This document shows, one piece after another, positions 41,201-46,790 of a stretch of 64,000 nt of DNA. The position numbers were made by a program, and so were the translations under genes. Position 1 is the first letter of the stretch. Every line of letters starts with the position of its first letter. A model generated the notes under the pieces. The model worked only from the letters and a program-made list of their open reading frames with translations, was not told the origin of the DNA and ran no database searches. Source of the stretch: Triplophysa rosa (Eukaryota > Chordata > Actinopteri > Cypriniformes > Nemacheilidae); NCBI RefSeq assembly GCF_024868665.1, contig NC_079894.1:7003286-7067285 (forward strand), in the 5' to 3' direction.

Positions 41201-43319
41201 TGAGAGCAAATCTCTTAACTCCATTGGACACTTCAACTGTCTGAGAAGTCTCGTAACTCCACCTCTTCTTCACTCCGCTGGAGCCTCTCAGCATTACGTC
41301 TCCTGATTGAAAGTTTTTAGACAATAACGAGTGAAAATAGTTAGGTTAGATACATTTGAGTAGGCCTGTTTTGTTAAAAATCGATAGCTGTAATGCTTCG
41401 GTGCAGAAGGAAGCCCGTGAGCCACGAAGGTAAATTTGCCAGCAGATTCGGCTAATTTCCGCCTATTAGACAGCTTAGTCAGCTCATCGTTTTTGTATTA
41501 CATCACTTATAGTTCTTAAACCTTTAAAATAGAGTTTAGGAAGATGTATGTAACCACAGTCGTTAGCTTTGGTTAACTATTGAAGCCTTTTCTCTTGTCA
41601 AGAGGCTCAATGCGACCGCCGACTTTATTTGCGTGCAGATTAATTTCCGCCTATATTAGACAGCCTGTTTAACGTTTTATTTTGGTATTGCATCACTCAT
41701 AGCTCTAACGTTTAAAATACAGTTTAGGAAGATGTATGTAACCACAATCATTAGCTTTCATTAGCTCTTAAAGCCTCGTCTCTTGTCAAAAGACTCAATG
41801 CGACCGCAGACTTTGATGAACACTGCTGGCAGCAGCGACGTCTGTGTCCGTACCATTCTTATCAATGACAGCGTAATCTCGTATCTCCCTGCTCCCAAGT
41901 CATAAACCTTGTATCTCCGATTAAACATGGTTTTGGGGAAATGTTGTGTTAATGTTGGTACACAAGAGTAGATAGCAATATAAGGTATAATACCAACTTT
42001 AACGATGCAATGTTTAATAACTCAAAAAATATGCAGTTTTTTTAATTTCCTGAAAAATAATGGTTTTGGAGTGCGAGGATTCCGCCCGACAGCGACGATA
42101 TAGAAGTTGCTAATAAAATTCGAATAAAAAATACAAATGAATATAAAATTAATATTTAACCTTAAGAACAGCATTCAAAAATAAATTATTATACTGGGTA
42201 ATGCCCAAAAACTGAAGGTCAATTTCCAATTTAACATCAATATTTTTAGGTTGCATTATTTTTTATATTAATGGTGCCAGTGAAATTTCCAATTGGGCCA
42301 CCAGTTGAATATGCCAGCTCTACAGTATGTCAATCTGGCTGAGAGTTGCTTGTTTTATTAGCACAGATAAGATCAAGTGATGTGAGAGAATGTGATGATG
42401 AGCGCAATGCAACAATGCAGACTGGGCTGTCTTAATCCCCCCATATTGAGAAGGTATCAGCCAAACCATACAAGTCATGTGCTGTAGTCAGGAATACCAT
42501 TCAGTAGCCCACCACTCTTCTCAGATGGGCGAATCTAAACTCATGACAGAACTGTAAGCATTCTGTATGTGTGTCTGCAAGCATGTACTGTATAGCTGAC
42601 AGTTAAAACAATAAAACATTATTGCCCGGTTCCACAGACAAGGCTTAAGACTAGTCCCAGACTAAAATGAAAGTTTGAGTTGTCTTAACTAAAATTACCG
42701 TGCACTGACATACCTTAAAATATACCATTGCCACTGCTTTGTCTCAAGATGCACACCAGTAATGTTTTTTACTGAGGCATTTTTATAAAAGCGACTTAAA
42801 TATCCTAATTCCACTAAAACATAGTCCTGGCTTAAGCTAAACCTTGTCTGTGAAACTGGTCTTATATACATCTTATTTGTGTTATTGTATCTACTGTATT
42901 AGATAATGGTCTGTCAATTACAGAAAAATTATATGCAAAATATTGATGCCAAAAATGAATAAGACGGTGTGACATGTCATAGTAAAGATAAACTAAACCA
43001 ATTAAGACAAAATATTTGTGAATCACGTATTAGATTTTAGAGACATCGAAGACAACTCACAGAAAAGAAAGCATGCGGACACCTCTCTTTTGTGAAACAC
43101 TCAATAGGTCAAATGGTGATGGTTATTCATACCTGTACCTGGATTGGAACCCAGTTTAGGTGACGTCTGTTGGTGCTGAGGTGGTTTGGATCTCACCAGG
43201 TTGCCCTCACTGCCAGCCCTCATCAATCTCTCTCCAACTACCAGCATGTGAGAGCGATTCCCTGCAGGTTCCTTTCGGGACTGCTTGGAAGGTTTGACCA
43301 GACGTGAAGGTTTGGACAT
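2002..43319 (-). CDS. kiaa1217 (skt): Sickle-tail (SKT/KIAA1217) orthologue, N-terminal four exons
   Basis: Gene-level entry; coding exons are 43133-43319, 13532-13812, 4052-4247 and 2002-2200 on the minus strand. Joined they give 863 nt, 287 codons plus 2 nt, with every junction in phase, and the gene runs off the left edge. Recognised segments include PRRHTVGGPR, KKEAFLEHLKQKYP, MGHQERLRE, AMSEGDAP, RGSRTRASLPVV, the STNQTK run and LYLQYGEETKQIRMPNE, all characteristic of the KIAA1217/SRCIN1 (p140CAP) family. The encoded part is the conserved N-terminus that leads into the AIP3-related region; the later coiled coils lie outside the window. In mouse, Skt is a cytoplasmic protein needed for notochord and intervertebral disc development; SRCIN1 is a Src-kinase adaptor. 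Intron 1 (13813-43132) is about 29 kb and transposon rich. Assignment to KIAA1217 rather than SRCIN1 rests on the closer match of these segments as I know them and on the adjacent C10orf67-like gene. Confidence 0.88.
2201..3131. other. SKT intron 3, unremarkable part
   Basis: AT-rich intron between exons at 2.2 and 4.05 kb. Nothing beyond short A/T runs can be supported. Confidence 0.55.
3132..3230 (-). repeat. tRNA-derived SINE, minus strand
   Basis: Read on the reverse strand, a tRNA-like head (ctgtagctcagtggttagag, A-box type, 3205-3224) leads to a tail containing aatgtaagtcgctttg and a tcatgcatttgcc-type end. That tail is shared with the L2 LINEs in this window, as is usual for tRNA SINEs mobilised by L2. 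The B box is lost, so it is an old copy. Confidence 0.6.
3292..3711. mobile_element. hAT-like MITE, ATATCG/CGATAA-rich
   Basis: The right part (atcgataatattactacatc) and internal gccaatattgag-type sequence recur inverted at 45434-45812. Both copies end with cccta-type termini and carry palindromic cgataatattg motifs. No coding capacity and no clean target duplication. Confidence 0.5.
4052..4247 (-). CDS. kiaa1217 (skt): SKT third coding exon (AMSEGDAP...RTRASLPVV)
   Basis: The exon is 196 nt, phase 0 in and phase 1 out. The acceptor follows a strong pyrimidine tract (tctttgttgtcttgtag), and the donor is G|GTACTG at 4052/4051. The codons spell a serine-rich lead, then EAMSEGDAP, RGSRTRASLPVV and STNQTKDRSLG, which match SKT closely. 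Other AGs lie just downstream of the chosen acceptor, but only the chosen one joins in phase 0 with the preceding exon. The residue block between the acceptor and the conserved part (about 25 residues) is divergent. Confidence 0.9.
4248..6065. other. SKT intron 2, proximal part
   Basis: Intronic DNA after the third SKT exon in genome order. No repeat family is recognised with confidence. Overlapping short frames on both strands at 4930-5257 look fortuitous. Confidence 0.5.
6066..6372. repeat. Foldback-type MITE with strong hairpin
   Basis: ggataatccacagctagc at 6072-6089 is answered by its reverse complement gctagctgtggattatcc at 6148-6165. Between them lies the near-palindrome gtgcgttaaagggttttaat, which recurs at 6300. 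A second inverted pair, ttataccatg and catggtataa, lies at about 6170 and 6360. No ORF. The family is common in teleost genomes but I do not name it. Confidence 0.6.
6795..7092. mobile_element. 298-bp hAT MITE nested in the larger hAT
   Basis: The terminus cagtgcttctcaaactgggg pairs with aaagtttgagaaccaccg, the classic hAT (Charlie-like) end. The flanking 8-bp duplication gtttaggc is exact (6787-6794 and 7093-7100). It is G-rich internally and has no ORF. Confidence 0.92.
7478..8068 (+). repeat. Left LTR (591 bp)
   Basis: It begins TG and ends CA. It contains a promoter-like ctatatataccctc at about 7703 and a polyadenylation-like aataaagtc at 8001. It matches 9699-10289. Confidence 0.93.
8104..9666 (+). 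CDS. Gag-like ORF of the LTR element with 33-bp repeats
   Basis: The ATG at 8104 lies 36 bp after the left LTR; the frame is also open upstream into the LTR, which is not taken as coding. The first 80 residues (EFADRFFETAGEMVHDETEQ, then NGGLNEPLSREEMRMLRPLG) resemble the capsid region of fish retrotransposon Gag proteins. Next comes a basic proline-rich linker with RSKKKKPRRG, and then a long repetitive stretch whose 11-residue unit reads PAFQPASSPVQ or, after a frame slide, SSRPSSRRQAL. The C-terminal part (ending near 9666) overlaps the G/T-rich pre-LTR region and may not be functional. No zinc knuckle is visible. Whether a protein is made is uncertain. Confidence 0.55.
   Translation: MEARRSRQAHLLCGLRQGYSDVLEFADRFFETAGEMVHDETEQMALFNGGLNEPLSREEMRMLRPLGFTDMIRYAMNRPEPRVSAQPNPSPLPVIPEGRVMEIGVIGMAAPSASSPAALPPPISIRGRRRRRESWDSPSDSSGTELTGLPIASQQPATRSVGRSKKKKPRRGAPPRPVVQPASSPVQPASSPVASSLVSSLVSSLCQSCVQSCASRRPDPRASPGSSRRPVRDPAGVQSGIQPASSRYPAGVKPVQPAFQPASALPAGLPAGVKPFQPAFQPASSPVQPAFQPASSPVQPAFQPASSPSSRPSSRRQALSSRPSSRRQALSSRPSSRRQALSSRPSSRRQALSSRPSSRRQALSSRPSSRRQALSSRPSSRRQALSSRPSSRRQALSSRPSSRRQALSSRPSSRRQALPAGLPAGLGNSQGQRLFPPGLLLSPPGLSALERSRGLGLFPPPFGLPLCLLFGPTPPPMFVVFVVPPQSCGLVVMSAPCLVHHVCLVFVFGPVCQVLLVTPW
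8860..9380 (+). repeat. 33-bp minisatellite inside the LTR element
   Basis: About 16 tandem copies of ccagccggccttccagccgg followed by cgtcaagccctgt (33 bp). Several units lack one base and are 32 bp. Less regular ccagccggcgtc units extend upstream to about 8640. The unit itself contains a smaller ccagccgg repeat. Confidence 0.93.
9699..10289 (+). repeat. Right LTR (591 bp)
   Basis: Direct copy of 7478-8068 with the same ends, TATA-like box (about 9924) and aataaa signal (10222). The purine tract lies just upstream. Confidence 0.93.
10589..11039. mobile_element. hAT-like MITE, copy A
   Basis: It starts taggcctgtcacgataaacc and ends ttatcgtgcaggtca. It is the inverted relative of 34502-34950, sharing the atcacgtgatttatgcacag segment, ccagagggcgc and the gatcgagcagcatttcc region. 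No target duplication survives, so it is older than copy B. It lies directly after the large hAT element. Confidence 0.75.
11040..12534. other. SKT intron 2, middle
   Basis: AT-rich intronic DNA with no recognised exon or transposon ends. A CpG-containing patch at 11850-11960 has no gene-like feature. Confidence 0.5.
12535..12859. mobile_element. ggtaacac MITE, copy 1
   Basis: Terminal inverted repeats of about 27 bp begin ggtaacactttacaataagg and end in the complement. The exact 8-bp duplication aaatgtat flanks it (12527-12534 and 12860-12867). The inside is a series of palindromic taatgttaa/ttaacatta motifs with no ORF. Related copies lie at 53447, 63436 and 30385. Confidence 0.9.
12868..13531. 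other. SKT intron 2, next to exon 2
   Basis: Intronic DNA; nothing recognised apart from the donor of the second SKT exon at its right end. Confidence 0.5.
13532..13812 (-). CDS. kiaa1217 (skt): SKT second coding exon (conserved KKEAFLEHLKQKYP segment)
   Basis: The exon is 281 nt. Its acceptor AG at 13814-13813 follows a pyrimidine-rich stretch (tttcctctgccttt), and its donor is CAG|GTGAGA at 13532/13531. It enters in phase 1 and leaves in phase 0. It encodes a variable polar stretch followed by PRRHTVGGPR, then DHKKEAFLEHLKQKYP and IMGHQERLREQ, the most diagnostic N-terminal block of the SKT/p140CAP family. Splice sites are consensus and no frame damage is seen. Confidence 0.9.
13813..14997. 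other. SKT intron 1, near exon 2
   Basis: Information-rich, non-repetitive intronic DNA. The stretch 14440-14670 contains several homeobox-type taatga/aattaatt sites amid mixed sequence and could be a conserved non-coding element. No exon is seen. Confidence 0.4.
14998..15930. mobile_element. TA-flanked MITE (acactcttaa type) with an insertion
   Basis: The ends tacactcttaaaaaataaag and ttattcttaagagtgta are inverted repeats starting at TA dinucleotides, as in Tc1/mariner-like MITEs. Inner sequence carries repeated ggttctt/aagaacc motifs. It is split by the hAT MITE at 15040-15770; without it the element is about 200 bp. Confidence 0.8.
15040..15770. mobile_element. 731-bp hAT MITE with catagaag duplication
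   Basis: The terminus tagggatgcactgatacc pairs with ggtatcggtgcatcccta. The 8-bp duplication catagaag is exact (15032-15039 and 15771-15778). Both ends are rich in ccgatacc/ggtatcgg. No transposase. Confidence 0.93.
16253..17631 (+). repeat. Left arm of foldback element
   Basis: It contains an ATTTA-rich variable tract (16270-16550), then single-copy-looking DNA to the (TA)n/(GT)n boundary near 17631. Its open frames (16336-16585 and 16940-17161) recur in the right arm and are not considered genes. Confidence 0.88.
17639..17659. repeat. (GT)n microsatellite
   Basis: About ten GT units just inside the left foldback arm. Confidence 0.9.
17660..19060. other. Interior of foldback element, left part
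   Basis: AT-rich DNA with no recognised protein motif. Short frames at 18106 and 18709 have no family resemblance. Confidence 0.5.
19070..19660 (+). pseudogene. 5'-truncated LINE reverse transcriptase fragment
   Basis: Open frame encoding the end of a non-LTR reverse transcriptase: LNTTKTNELIVDYRRNK, then AFKFLGINIAEDLSWDS, KKAQQRLFLLRLLKKNN and SFYCCSVESILTSCIGVW. A frameshift near 19400 moves the homologous frame (ALQRV-type run, SHPGHSLFELLPYRQ) to +2. The L2/CR1-like group is likeliest. It is broken, has no endonuclease and is not functional. Its 3' tail may be the acaataaattctattctatt sequence at 21013-21035, displaced by a MITE. Confidence 0.85.
19777..20932. mobile_element. AACGTT-rich MITE inserted behind the LINE
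   Basis: The left end cccagcaaacacagaacgtt is mirrored by the right end ...ttgttagttggg. Both ends carry arrays of the palindrome aacgtt inside taacgttagtttttgg (three at each side) and ggttctt-type motifs. The AT-rich centre has no ORF. It lies between the LINE coding end and a LINE-like 3' tail. Confidence 0.65.
20990..21040 (+). repeat. LINE 3' tail
   Basis: Sequence ending gggacaataaattctattct then ATTC repeats, typical of fish L2-group 3' ends. It is probably the tail of the LINE at 19070-19660. Confidence 0.6.
21065..22444 (-). repeat. Right arm of foldback element
   Basis: Inverted copy of the left arm, with a few substitutions and a slightly different (TA)n length at its inner end. 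Confidence 0.88.
22449..23105. other. SKT intron 1, after foldback element
   Basis: Non-repetitive intronic DNA; no exon or element ends seen. Confidence 0.5.
23106..23660 (-). pseudogene. L2 LINE fragment 1 (3' end)
   Basis: On the minus strand, a broken frame encodes THVTPLFIKLHWLLIVARIKFK, cited here only by its first part (PLFIKLHWLLIVARIKFK), then TTTGSAPPYLHSLMQTYVPA and LWNDLPAVTRSADSVAIFK. This is the reverse-transcriptase C-terminus of L2 elements. A frameshift near 23450 splits it. The 3' tail aagtcgctttggatagtctg follows. It is 5' truncated and dead. Confidence 0.88.
23661..25486. other. SKT intron 1, between L2 fragments
   Basis: Intronic DNA; no confident repeat or exon. The open frame at 24114-24341 lacks recognisable motifs. 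Confidence 0.5.
25487..26460 (-). pseudogene. L2 LINE fragment 2 (3' end)
   Basis: A longer copy of the same L2 3' end. From 26460 downward it encodes KDHHLQLNLAKTELLVIPAD, a stop, then DDQLNFTDQVASTTRSSRF, RPFLSNHATQVLIQALFLSR, LDYCNALLARL, the AAARVVFNEPKRAH run and the NDLPAATRSADSVAIF end. There are at least two frame changes, so it is inactive. The 3' tail (25500-25545) reads as the shared agtcgctttggataaaagcg sequence. Confidence 0.9.
26461..26958. other. SKT intron 1 spacer
   Basis: AT-rich; nothing recognised. Confidence 0.5.
27786..28918. mobile_element. Middle hAT element of the nest
   Basis: It starts taagggtgtgcacagcagcc and ends cggctccacccctag (last base of the element 28918). 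The exact 8-bp duplication gaacacac flanks it (27778-27785 and 28919-28926). It has gtatttgtatttg arrays at the left and the complementary aatacaaat type at the right. No ORF. Confidence 0.9.
27942..28481. mobile_element. Innermost hAT element of the nest
   Basis: The terminus tagtgatgggaagttcgga pairs with gaacgacccatcacta. The exact 8-bp duplication gtaaacag flanks it (27934-27941 and 28482-28489). gaatcg/cgattc-type motifs repeat inside. No transposase. Confidence 0.93.
29162..29400 (+). repeat. tRNA-derived SINE with A and B boxes
   Basis: The A box tggcctaatgg (29172-29182) and B box ggttcgacccg (29216-29226) have tRNA spacing. A conserved body follows (ccccgggcgctgcagtgata, ggatgggttaaaagcagagg, gggtatgggtcaccatacc) to a 3' end near ggtcactttcacta. 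It is a SINE head rather than a tRNA gene. Confidence 0.85.
29857..30256. mobile_element. ttaaaggtcc MITE, copy 1
   Basis: It shares its whole length with 40047-40427: tgtaattttttggaggatct, cttcagaggtg, catacactgcg, cggacaaactgctctacaga and gctttgaaagggaggg. The ends are ttaaaggtccaatg and a diverged complement. Noncoding; the frames at 29805-30159 are fortuitous. Confidence 0.8.
30257..30449. mobile_element. ggtaacac MITE, truncated copy
   Basis: The right end (gctaatgcatttactaacag, tttattgtaaagtgttacc) matches the family at 12535. The left part is eroded. Confidence 0.55.
30450..32474. other. SKT intron 1 with a SINE/L2 tail
   Basis: Mostly unrecognised intron. Bases 31000-31060 hold a solo tail shared by L2 and the tRNA SINEs (gcatttggcagacgctttta, agcgacttacattgcattg). 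The stretch 31740-32100 is mixed-complexity DNA with overlapping open frames on both strands but no motif. Confidence 0.5.
32475..32712. mobile_element. gtctcact/agattgtg MITE, copy 1
   Basis: Contains cgtaactattttatgagatc and tagccacctcgtaaaatagt as inverted blocks around a C-rich core (ctcccctaatccccacccct, then aaacc). An inverted relative lies at 34975-35218. Confidence 0.7.
32713..34493. other. SKT intron 1 spacer
   Basis: No exon or element ends are recognised. Short frames at 33867-34158 have no family resemblance. Confidence 0.5.
34502..34950. mobile_element. 449-bp hAT MITE, copy B
   Basis: The terminus tagggctgcacgataattta pairs with ggtttatcgcgacagcccta. The exact 8-bp duplication gttccaat flanks it (34494-34501 and 34951-34958). 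It is the inverted relative of 10589-11039. Confidence 0.93.
34975..35218. mobile_element. gtctcact/agattgtg MITE, copy 2
   Basis: Begins caatctcacagcaaaaacc, then ttactattttacgatgtggc; near the right end ctagccacctcgtaaaataa recurs. It is the inverted relative of 32475-32712. Confidence 0.65.
35219..40046. other. SKT intron 1, long mostly unique stretch
   Basis: Nearly 5 kb with few recognisable repeats. A MITE-like patch with repeated tctgtaaaataacag motifs lies at 38250-38480. The segment 36590-37010 is GC-richer and information dense and could be a regulatory element. No exon with convincing splice sites was found. Confidence 0.45.
40047..40427. mobile_element. ttaaaggtcc MITE, copy 2
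   Basis: Same family and orientation as 29857-30256, with right end gtacactggacctttaa better preserved. Confidence 0.8.
40810..41000. repeat. gttgggt/acccaac palindromic repeat
   Basis: Starts acactaaaaatgttgg and contains alternating aacccag/ttgggtt motifs that can fold on themselves, a common teleost MITE type. No ORF. Confidence 0.65.
41074..42102. mobile_element. 1.03-kb inverted-repeat element with internal duplication
   Basis: The terminus tatatcgtcgctgtcgggcg pairs with tccgcccgacagcgacgata, near-perfect inverted repeats of about 24 bp. A segment of about 180 bp is present twice in tandem (about 41447-41630 and 41637-41813), with blocks such as tttaggaagatgtatgtaac, ctcaatgcgaccgc and taatttccgcctat in both. 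No transposase frame. A TA-type or no target duplication is possible. Confidence 0.8.
42627..42862. mobile_element. Short MITE (ccacagacaaggcttaa)
   Basis: The left end ggttccacagacaaggctta pairs with aaaccttgtctgtgaaactg; tagtcccagactaaa and tagtcctggcttaa are the inner blocks. A partial copy is at 48060-48120. Confidence 0.75.
43133..43319 (-). CDS. kiaa1217 (skt): SKT first coding exon
   Basis: The ATG is at 43319-43317 (reverse strand). The 62-codon segment begins MSKPSRLVKPSKQSRKEP and is basic and proline/serine rich; it includes the run GERLMRAGSEGNLVR. It ends in phase 1 at a GTATGA donor (43132 downward). A nearby GTACAG donor six bases earlier would keep the same phase. The single overhanging G joins AG at the start of the next exon to make a glutamate codon, which supports direct splicing to 13812. 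The 5' UTR and promoter should lie above 43320, within about 600 bp, but I see no clear TATA box. Other first exons farther upstream cannot be excluded, because KIAA1217 uses alternative starts in mammals. Confidence 0.7.
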
Positions 43320-45433
43320 CTCTCCAAGTTCTCCTTAAGCTTTTTCCCAAAGCTCACACTCCAGCGCACACCTGTGCAAATTTCACACTTACTGTTTTTC
43401 TCTAATGAAGTTCATTGTTTTCTTGTCCTGAAGAATGCTGGCGTTTGAAGTTAGTTGTCACCATTAAAGCAGTTCAGGATTTCTTGGATAGAAGCATATG
43501 CACAGCTTGAGACACAATAATGAGACCAAAGATGAAGAAAGATCACGCCTCCAAAACACACGCTGTTGCTGTGAGACAACACTGCAGAAAGGAAAGTTCT
43601 GTTGGACGCACACCAATGAACTGTCTGGTCCTCTGCCTCTTTAATCACTTCTCGCGCTTCGCAGAAATGATCCTTCTAATAATCCAGTGGCAGGCAAGCA
43701 TCAGGCTTTAATCTACTTGTGCAGTTGCTCGTAAAACAGTACTCATAATGGAGGAGTAACCTCCGCATGCAGATTTAAGCGGCGAAGCAGCAGAGATGAT
43801 CGCTGTTTGACAGTTTCCCTGCTACTGCTGTGTATGCAGAGTCACAGCTAAGCCACACACTCGAGCAGAGAGAAAGAGAGATAGAAGGAATAGAGAGGAG
43901 AGAGATTTACTCACATGTAATAGGCTGCCTGTAGCACCTTCCTTGTGGTTCAGCTAAGAGATGATGAGCTCAAAGGTGAACACCAGTTTGTATGATTGAT
44001 AACATTTATATTACTGAAATCTGTCTGTCTTAAATAGATTCATAAATGAGATCACTGCATACTATGTACAACTAGTTTAAGGTTAGTACATGAGTATTAG
44101 TAATAACATTAACTGTTTAGAATAATTAACAGCAGCCAGATGTACCAAGCTAATTCAATTCATTACACTATTGATTTAAAATGGACTATTTGTTATAACC
44201 TAACAACAAAACCAGCAATGTGCAAATCTTCCCAAATCCCCGTAGAGGACCCATATTATCATATAATTGTATGATGTTTAATTTAGTCATTTATAATAGA
44301 AGCTTATGTGACACTCTGCTGTCTTAATTTAAGCTCATGTTAAAGCTCCATTTTGGTTTTCTCTATCTTTAATGTCCCAGTAAAATAAAATTTTACCCTA
44401 GTTATGTGGTAAACCGTTTATTTACAAAGTCAATCCACAAAAAAACCCTTAAATTAAAATCTGAAAATGTACCTCCTCCTCTGAGGATATCTTTCGCTGA
44501 TGACATCATTACGGCTTGGGCAGAACAACAGTCAGCGGTAGTTTCTGAATGAAACGCCTATTTTCATAAATTTAATCAATTTGCAGTGGAGAAAACAAGC
44601 CGCACCCTTTATTTTTCTCATTTAATATTCAGTTTCTTTCTGAAATATGCCACAATACTATGAAGTTGATCACAATGGGGACTGATTATCTTGACCAAGT
44701 TACTATAAATTTGAAAAACAATTTAGATTTATAAAATTATTATGTTTAAAATGTAAAAAAAAACCTGTATAAACAATAACTATGACAATTTTAAAATCCA
44801 ATTGAATGGATGTCCACTTTCTTCGTTGACAATTGCGTTGGATTGTTATTAAGACTTCTTGCATCAACAAATAAGCAACAAAGAGAAACTTCTCAGAGCA
44901 AAAACATATCACTCATGCATTAAATGTTGGAGCAAAGCGTTCCACCCTCAACAGCTGATTTGAGCCATTAGTCTTTTCCCTCCAGAATCACTCCAACGCA
45001 AACCAGAAGAAATGATGGGAAGAGGGATGAGATTATTGGTCATGCCACAAATCCTCTGCGGAGGGAGAGGATTGTATTTAACAAGCACTATCTGCTCTTA
45101 AGGGAGTTTAATAACACTGCGCAGAAGTCCGTCAATTTATAATCATGAGGAGAATGTGTACAGTTAGAGAAAACTGTTTAGAAGAATATTTTGGGAGACT
45201 TGAGACAATGTTTTTAATTGGAATGGGTTATAGACTGAGGTCTGCTCACATAATCATTAACATTCTGTGGGTTTGAACTCTGGGTTATATTGAATAAACA
45301 TATACTGTTGGTTAGTTGACAGGCAAGATAATATTGAATAACATTAAAACAGGACTGAACCGAGCCGAGTTTCCATAAATCAGTAAATCAACATCTGTTG
45401 CATGGTATTAGATTTATAGAATCTATAAAAAAA
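43320..45433. other. SKT 5' flank and upstream intergenic DNA
   Basis: The first few hundred bases should hold the 5' UTR and promoter of the SKT transcript (minus strand); no TATA box or CpG island is evident. Bases 44330-44600 resemble a dispersed repeat (ttaaagctccattttggttt). The stretch 44930-45140 is non-repetitive, mixed-complexity DNA and may be conserved. Confidence 0.4.
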
Positions 45434-45812
45434 TTGTAACAATATTGTCGATATCGTGTTATCGCAATAGCAAAATTGTCTCAATATTATCGGGGTCACA
45501 TGACTGTATGAAACGATAGGTCTTCCGGACCTAACATAGAGAATGGTAGAAAAATGAATAGATGTAACCTTTGGCAAGGTCCATCTGGTGCAATTATTTT
45601 ATTTTATAAAAGGGACTTTTAGGTCATTTGATCCCATACTATAACTATAGCTCTAAGTAACAGTTATGATTAGAGGATATAACAGAGGATGCTCATGGCA
45701 CGTTTCCAAGTCATCATTTTTCATTTTAAATATTGCAATAAATATCGTACAGTGGACTTTATACCGAAGTATTATTGTACAGTGAGATTTTGATATTGTT
45801 ACAGCCCTACTA
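45434..45812. mobile_element. hAT-like MITE, inverted relative of 3292-3711
   Basis: Begins ttgtaacaatattgtcgata and ends gatattgttacagcccta. It shares cgcaatagcaaaattgtctc, atgactgtatg and a taggtcatttga region with the first copy, reversed. Confidence 0.7.
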
Positions 45813-45837
45813 AATAATAAATGTAATTTTAACTGCC

Positions 45838-46168
45838 TGTGACGAGGGAGGCGGGATGAGAGCCATGAGTGAACGAAGCGAGGCCGGTGGCGCGAGTGAT
45901 AATGAGTGTCAGCTGTACGTTACACCGGTCTCGCATCTCTCACGGAGGAGTTCCGGAAGCATAAGAGGAGGAGCGACAGGAAGGCACGAGGAGAGAGGAC
46001 CAGGCCTGGACATTATGTGTTTTAGTTATGTTTGTGTAGCCGGCAGTCGACCGTGAAGTGGCTGCCGGCCTTTTACTTTGGTTTGGTTGTTTGTTTATTG
46101 TATTAAAAAGTATATTTAATGTTCGCCGGTTCCCGCCTCCTTCCTCCTTTTATACGAACATTGTTACA
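45838..46168 (+). mobile_element. Solo LTR (331 bp)
   Basis: Begins tgtgacgagggaggcggg and ends cgaacattgttaca. The exact 5-bp duplication ctgcc flanks it (45833-45837 and 46169-46173). It contains a GC-rich, promoter-like left half and a ttgtattaaaaagtatattt polyadenylation-like zone. It has no internal region, so it arose by LTR-LTR recombination. It is unrelated to the LTRs at 7.5 and 9.7 kb. Confidence 0.93.
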
Positions 46169-46173
46169 CTGCC

Positions 46174-46790
46174 TTTGTCCATTTTCTCAGCTCATAAATG
46201 ACATTATTTGCATTACACAGGAGTCTACCAGTGATACTTGTTTCACAGATTAAAGAAAAAACAATCCACATCCTCATCCTCAGAAAAAAGCACATGCAGT
46301 GTATCTTATCGTCACAACAATTGGGTGATGCCCATGTCTCCCTACCCCCTCCAGCAAATTGTTGTGTCATAGGTTAGTGTGCTCTAATCTGTTCCAAAAA
46401 TATCTCACCAGCACATGTTCCAGGCAGTTTATGCTGTCATGGTTCTCTGAAGAACAAGAATAAAATGGCTTTAATAGGTGTTTATTTTCAGTCAGCCCTT
46501 GGTCTGCAGGCCCGAGGTCTGAGAATGAAAGCTTGTGGAAACGCAGGATCCGGGATTTGAGGTATCTCATCTCGTGACATGATTTGTCAGGCTGTCGACA
46601 GAGCCTGCCATGATGTGAAGATTATTTTATTCAAAAGTACACATTCAGCAATCCTGTCAGATCAGACTACCCGTCAATGTTGTCAGCGGTGTCGCATGAG
46701 AACAAGAATTGCTGTCAGATTTTTTTACTTACTATGAGGTTGTATAAAGGGCACAGAGACACTGACTAGTGACTACACCGTATTTTTCTC
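46174..46790. other. Intergenic spacer
   Basis: No feature recognised. Confidence 0.5.
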
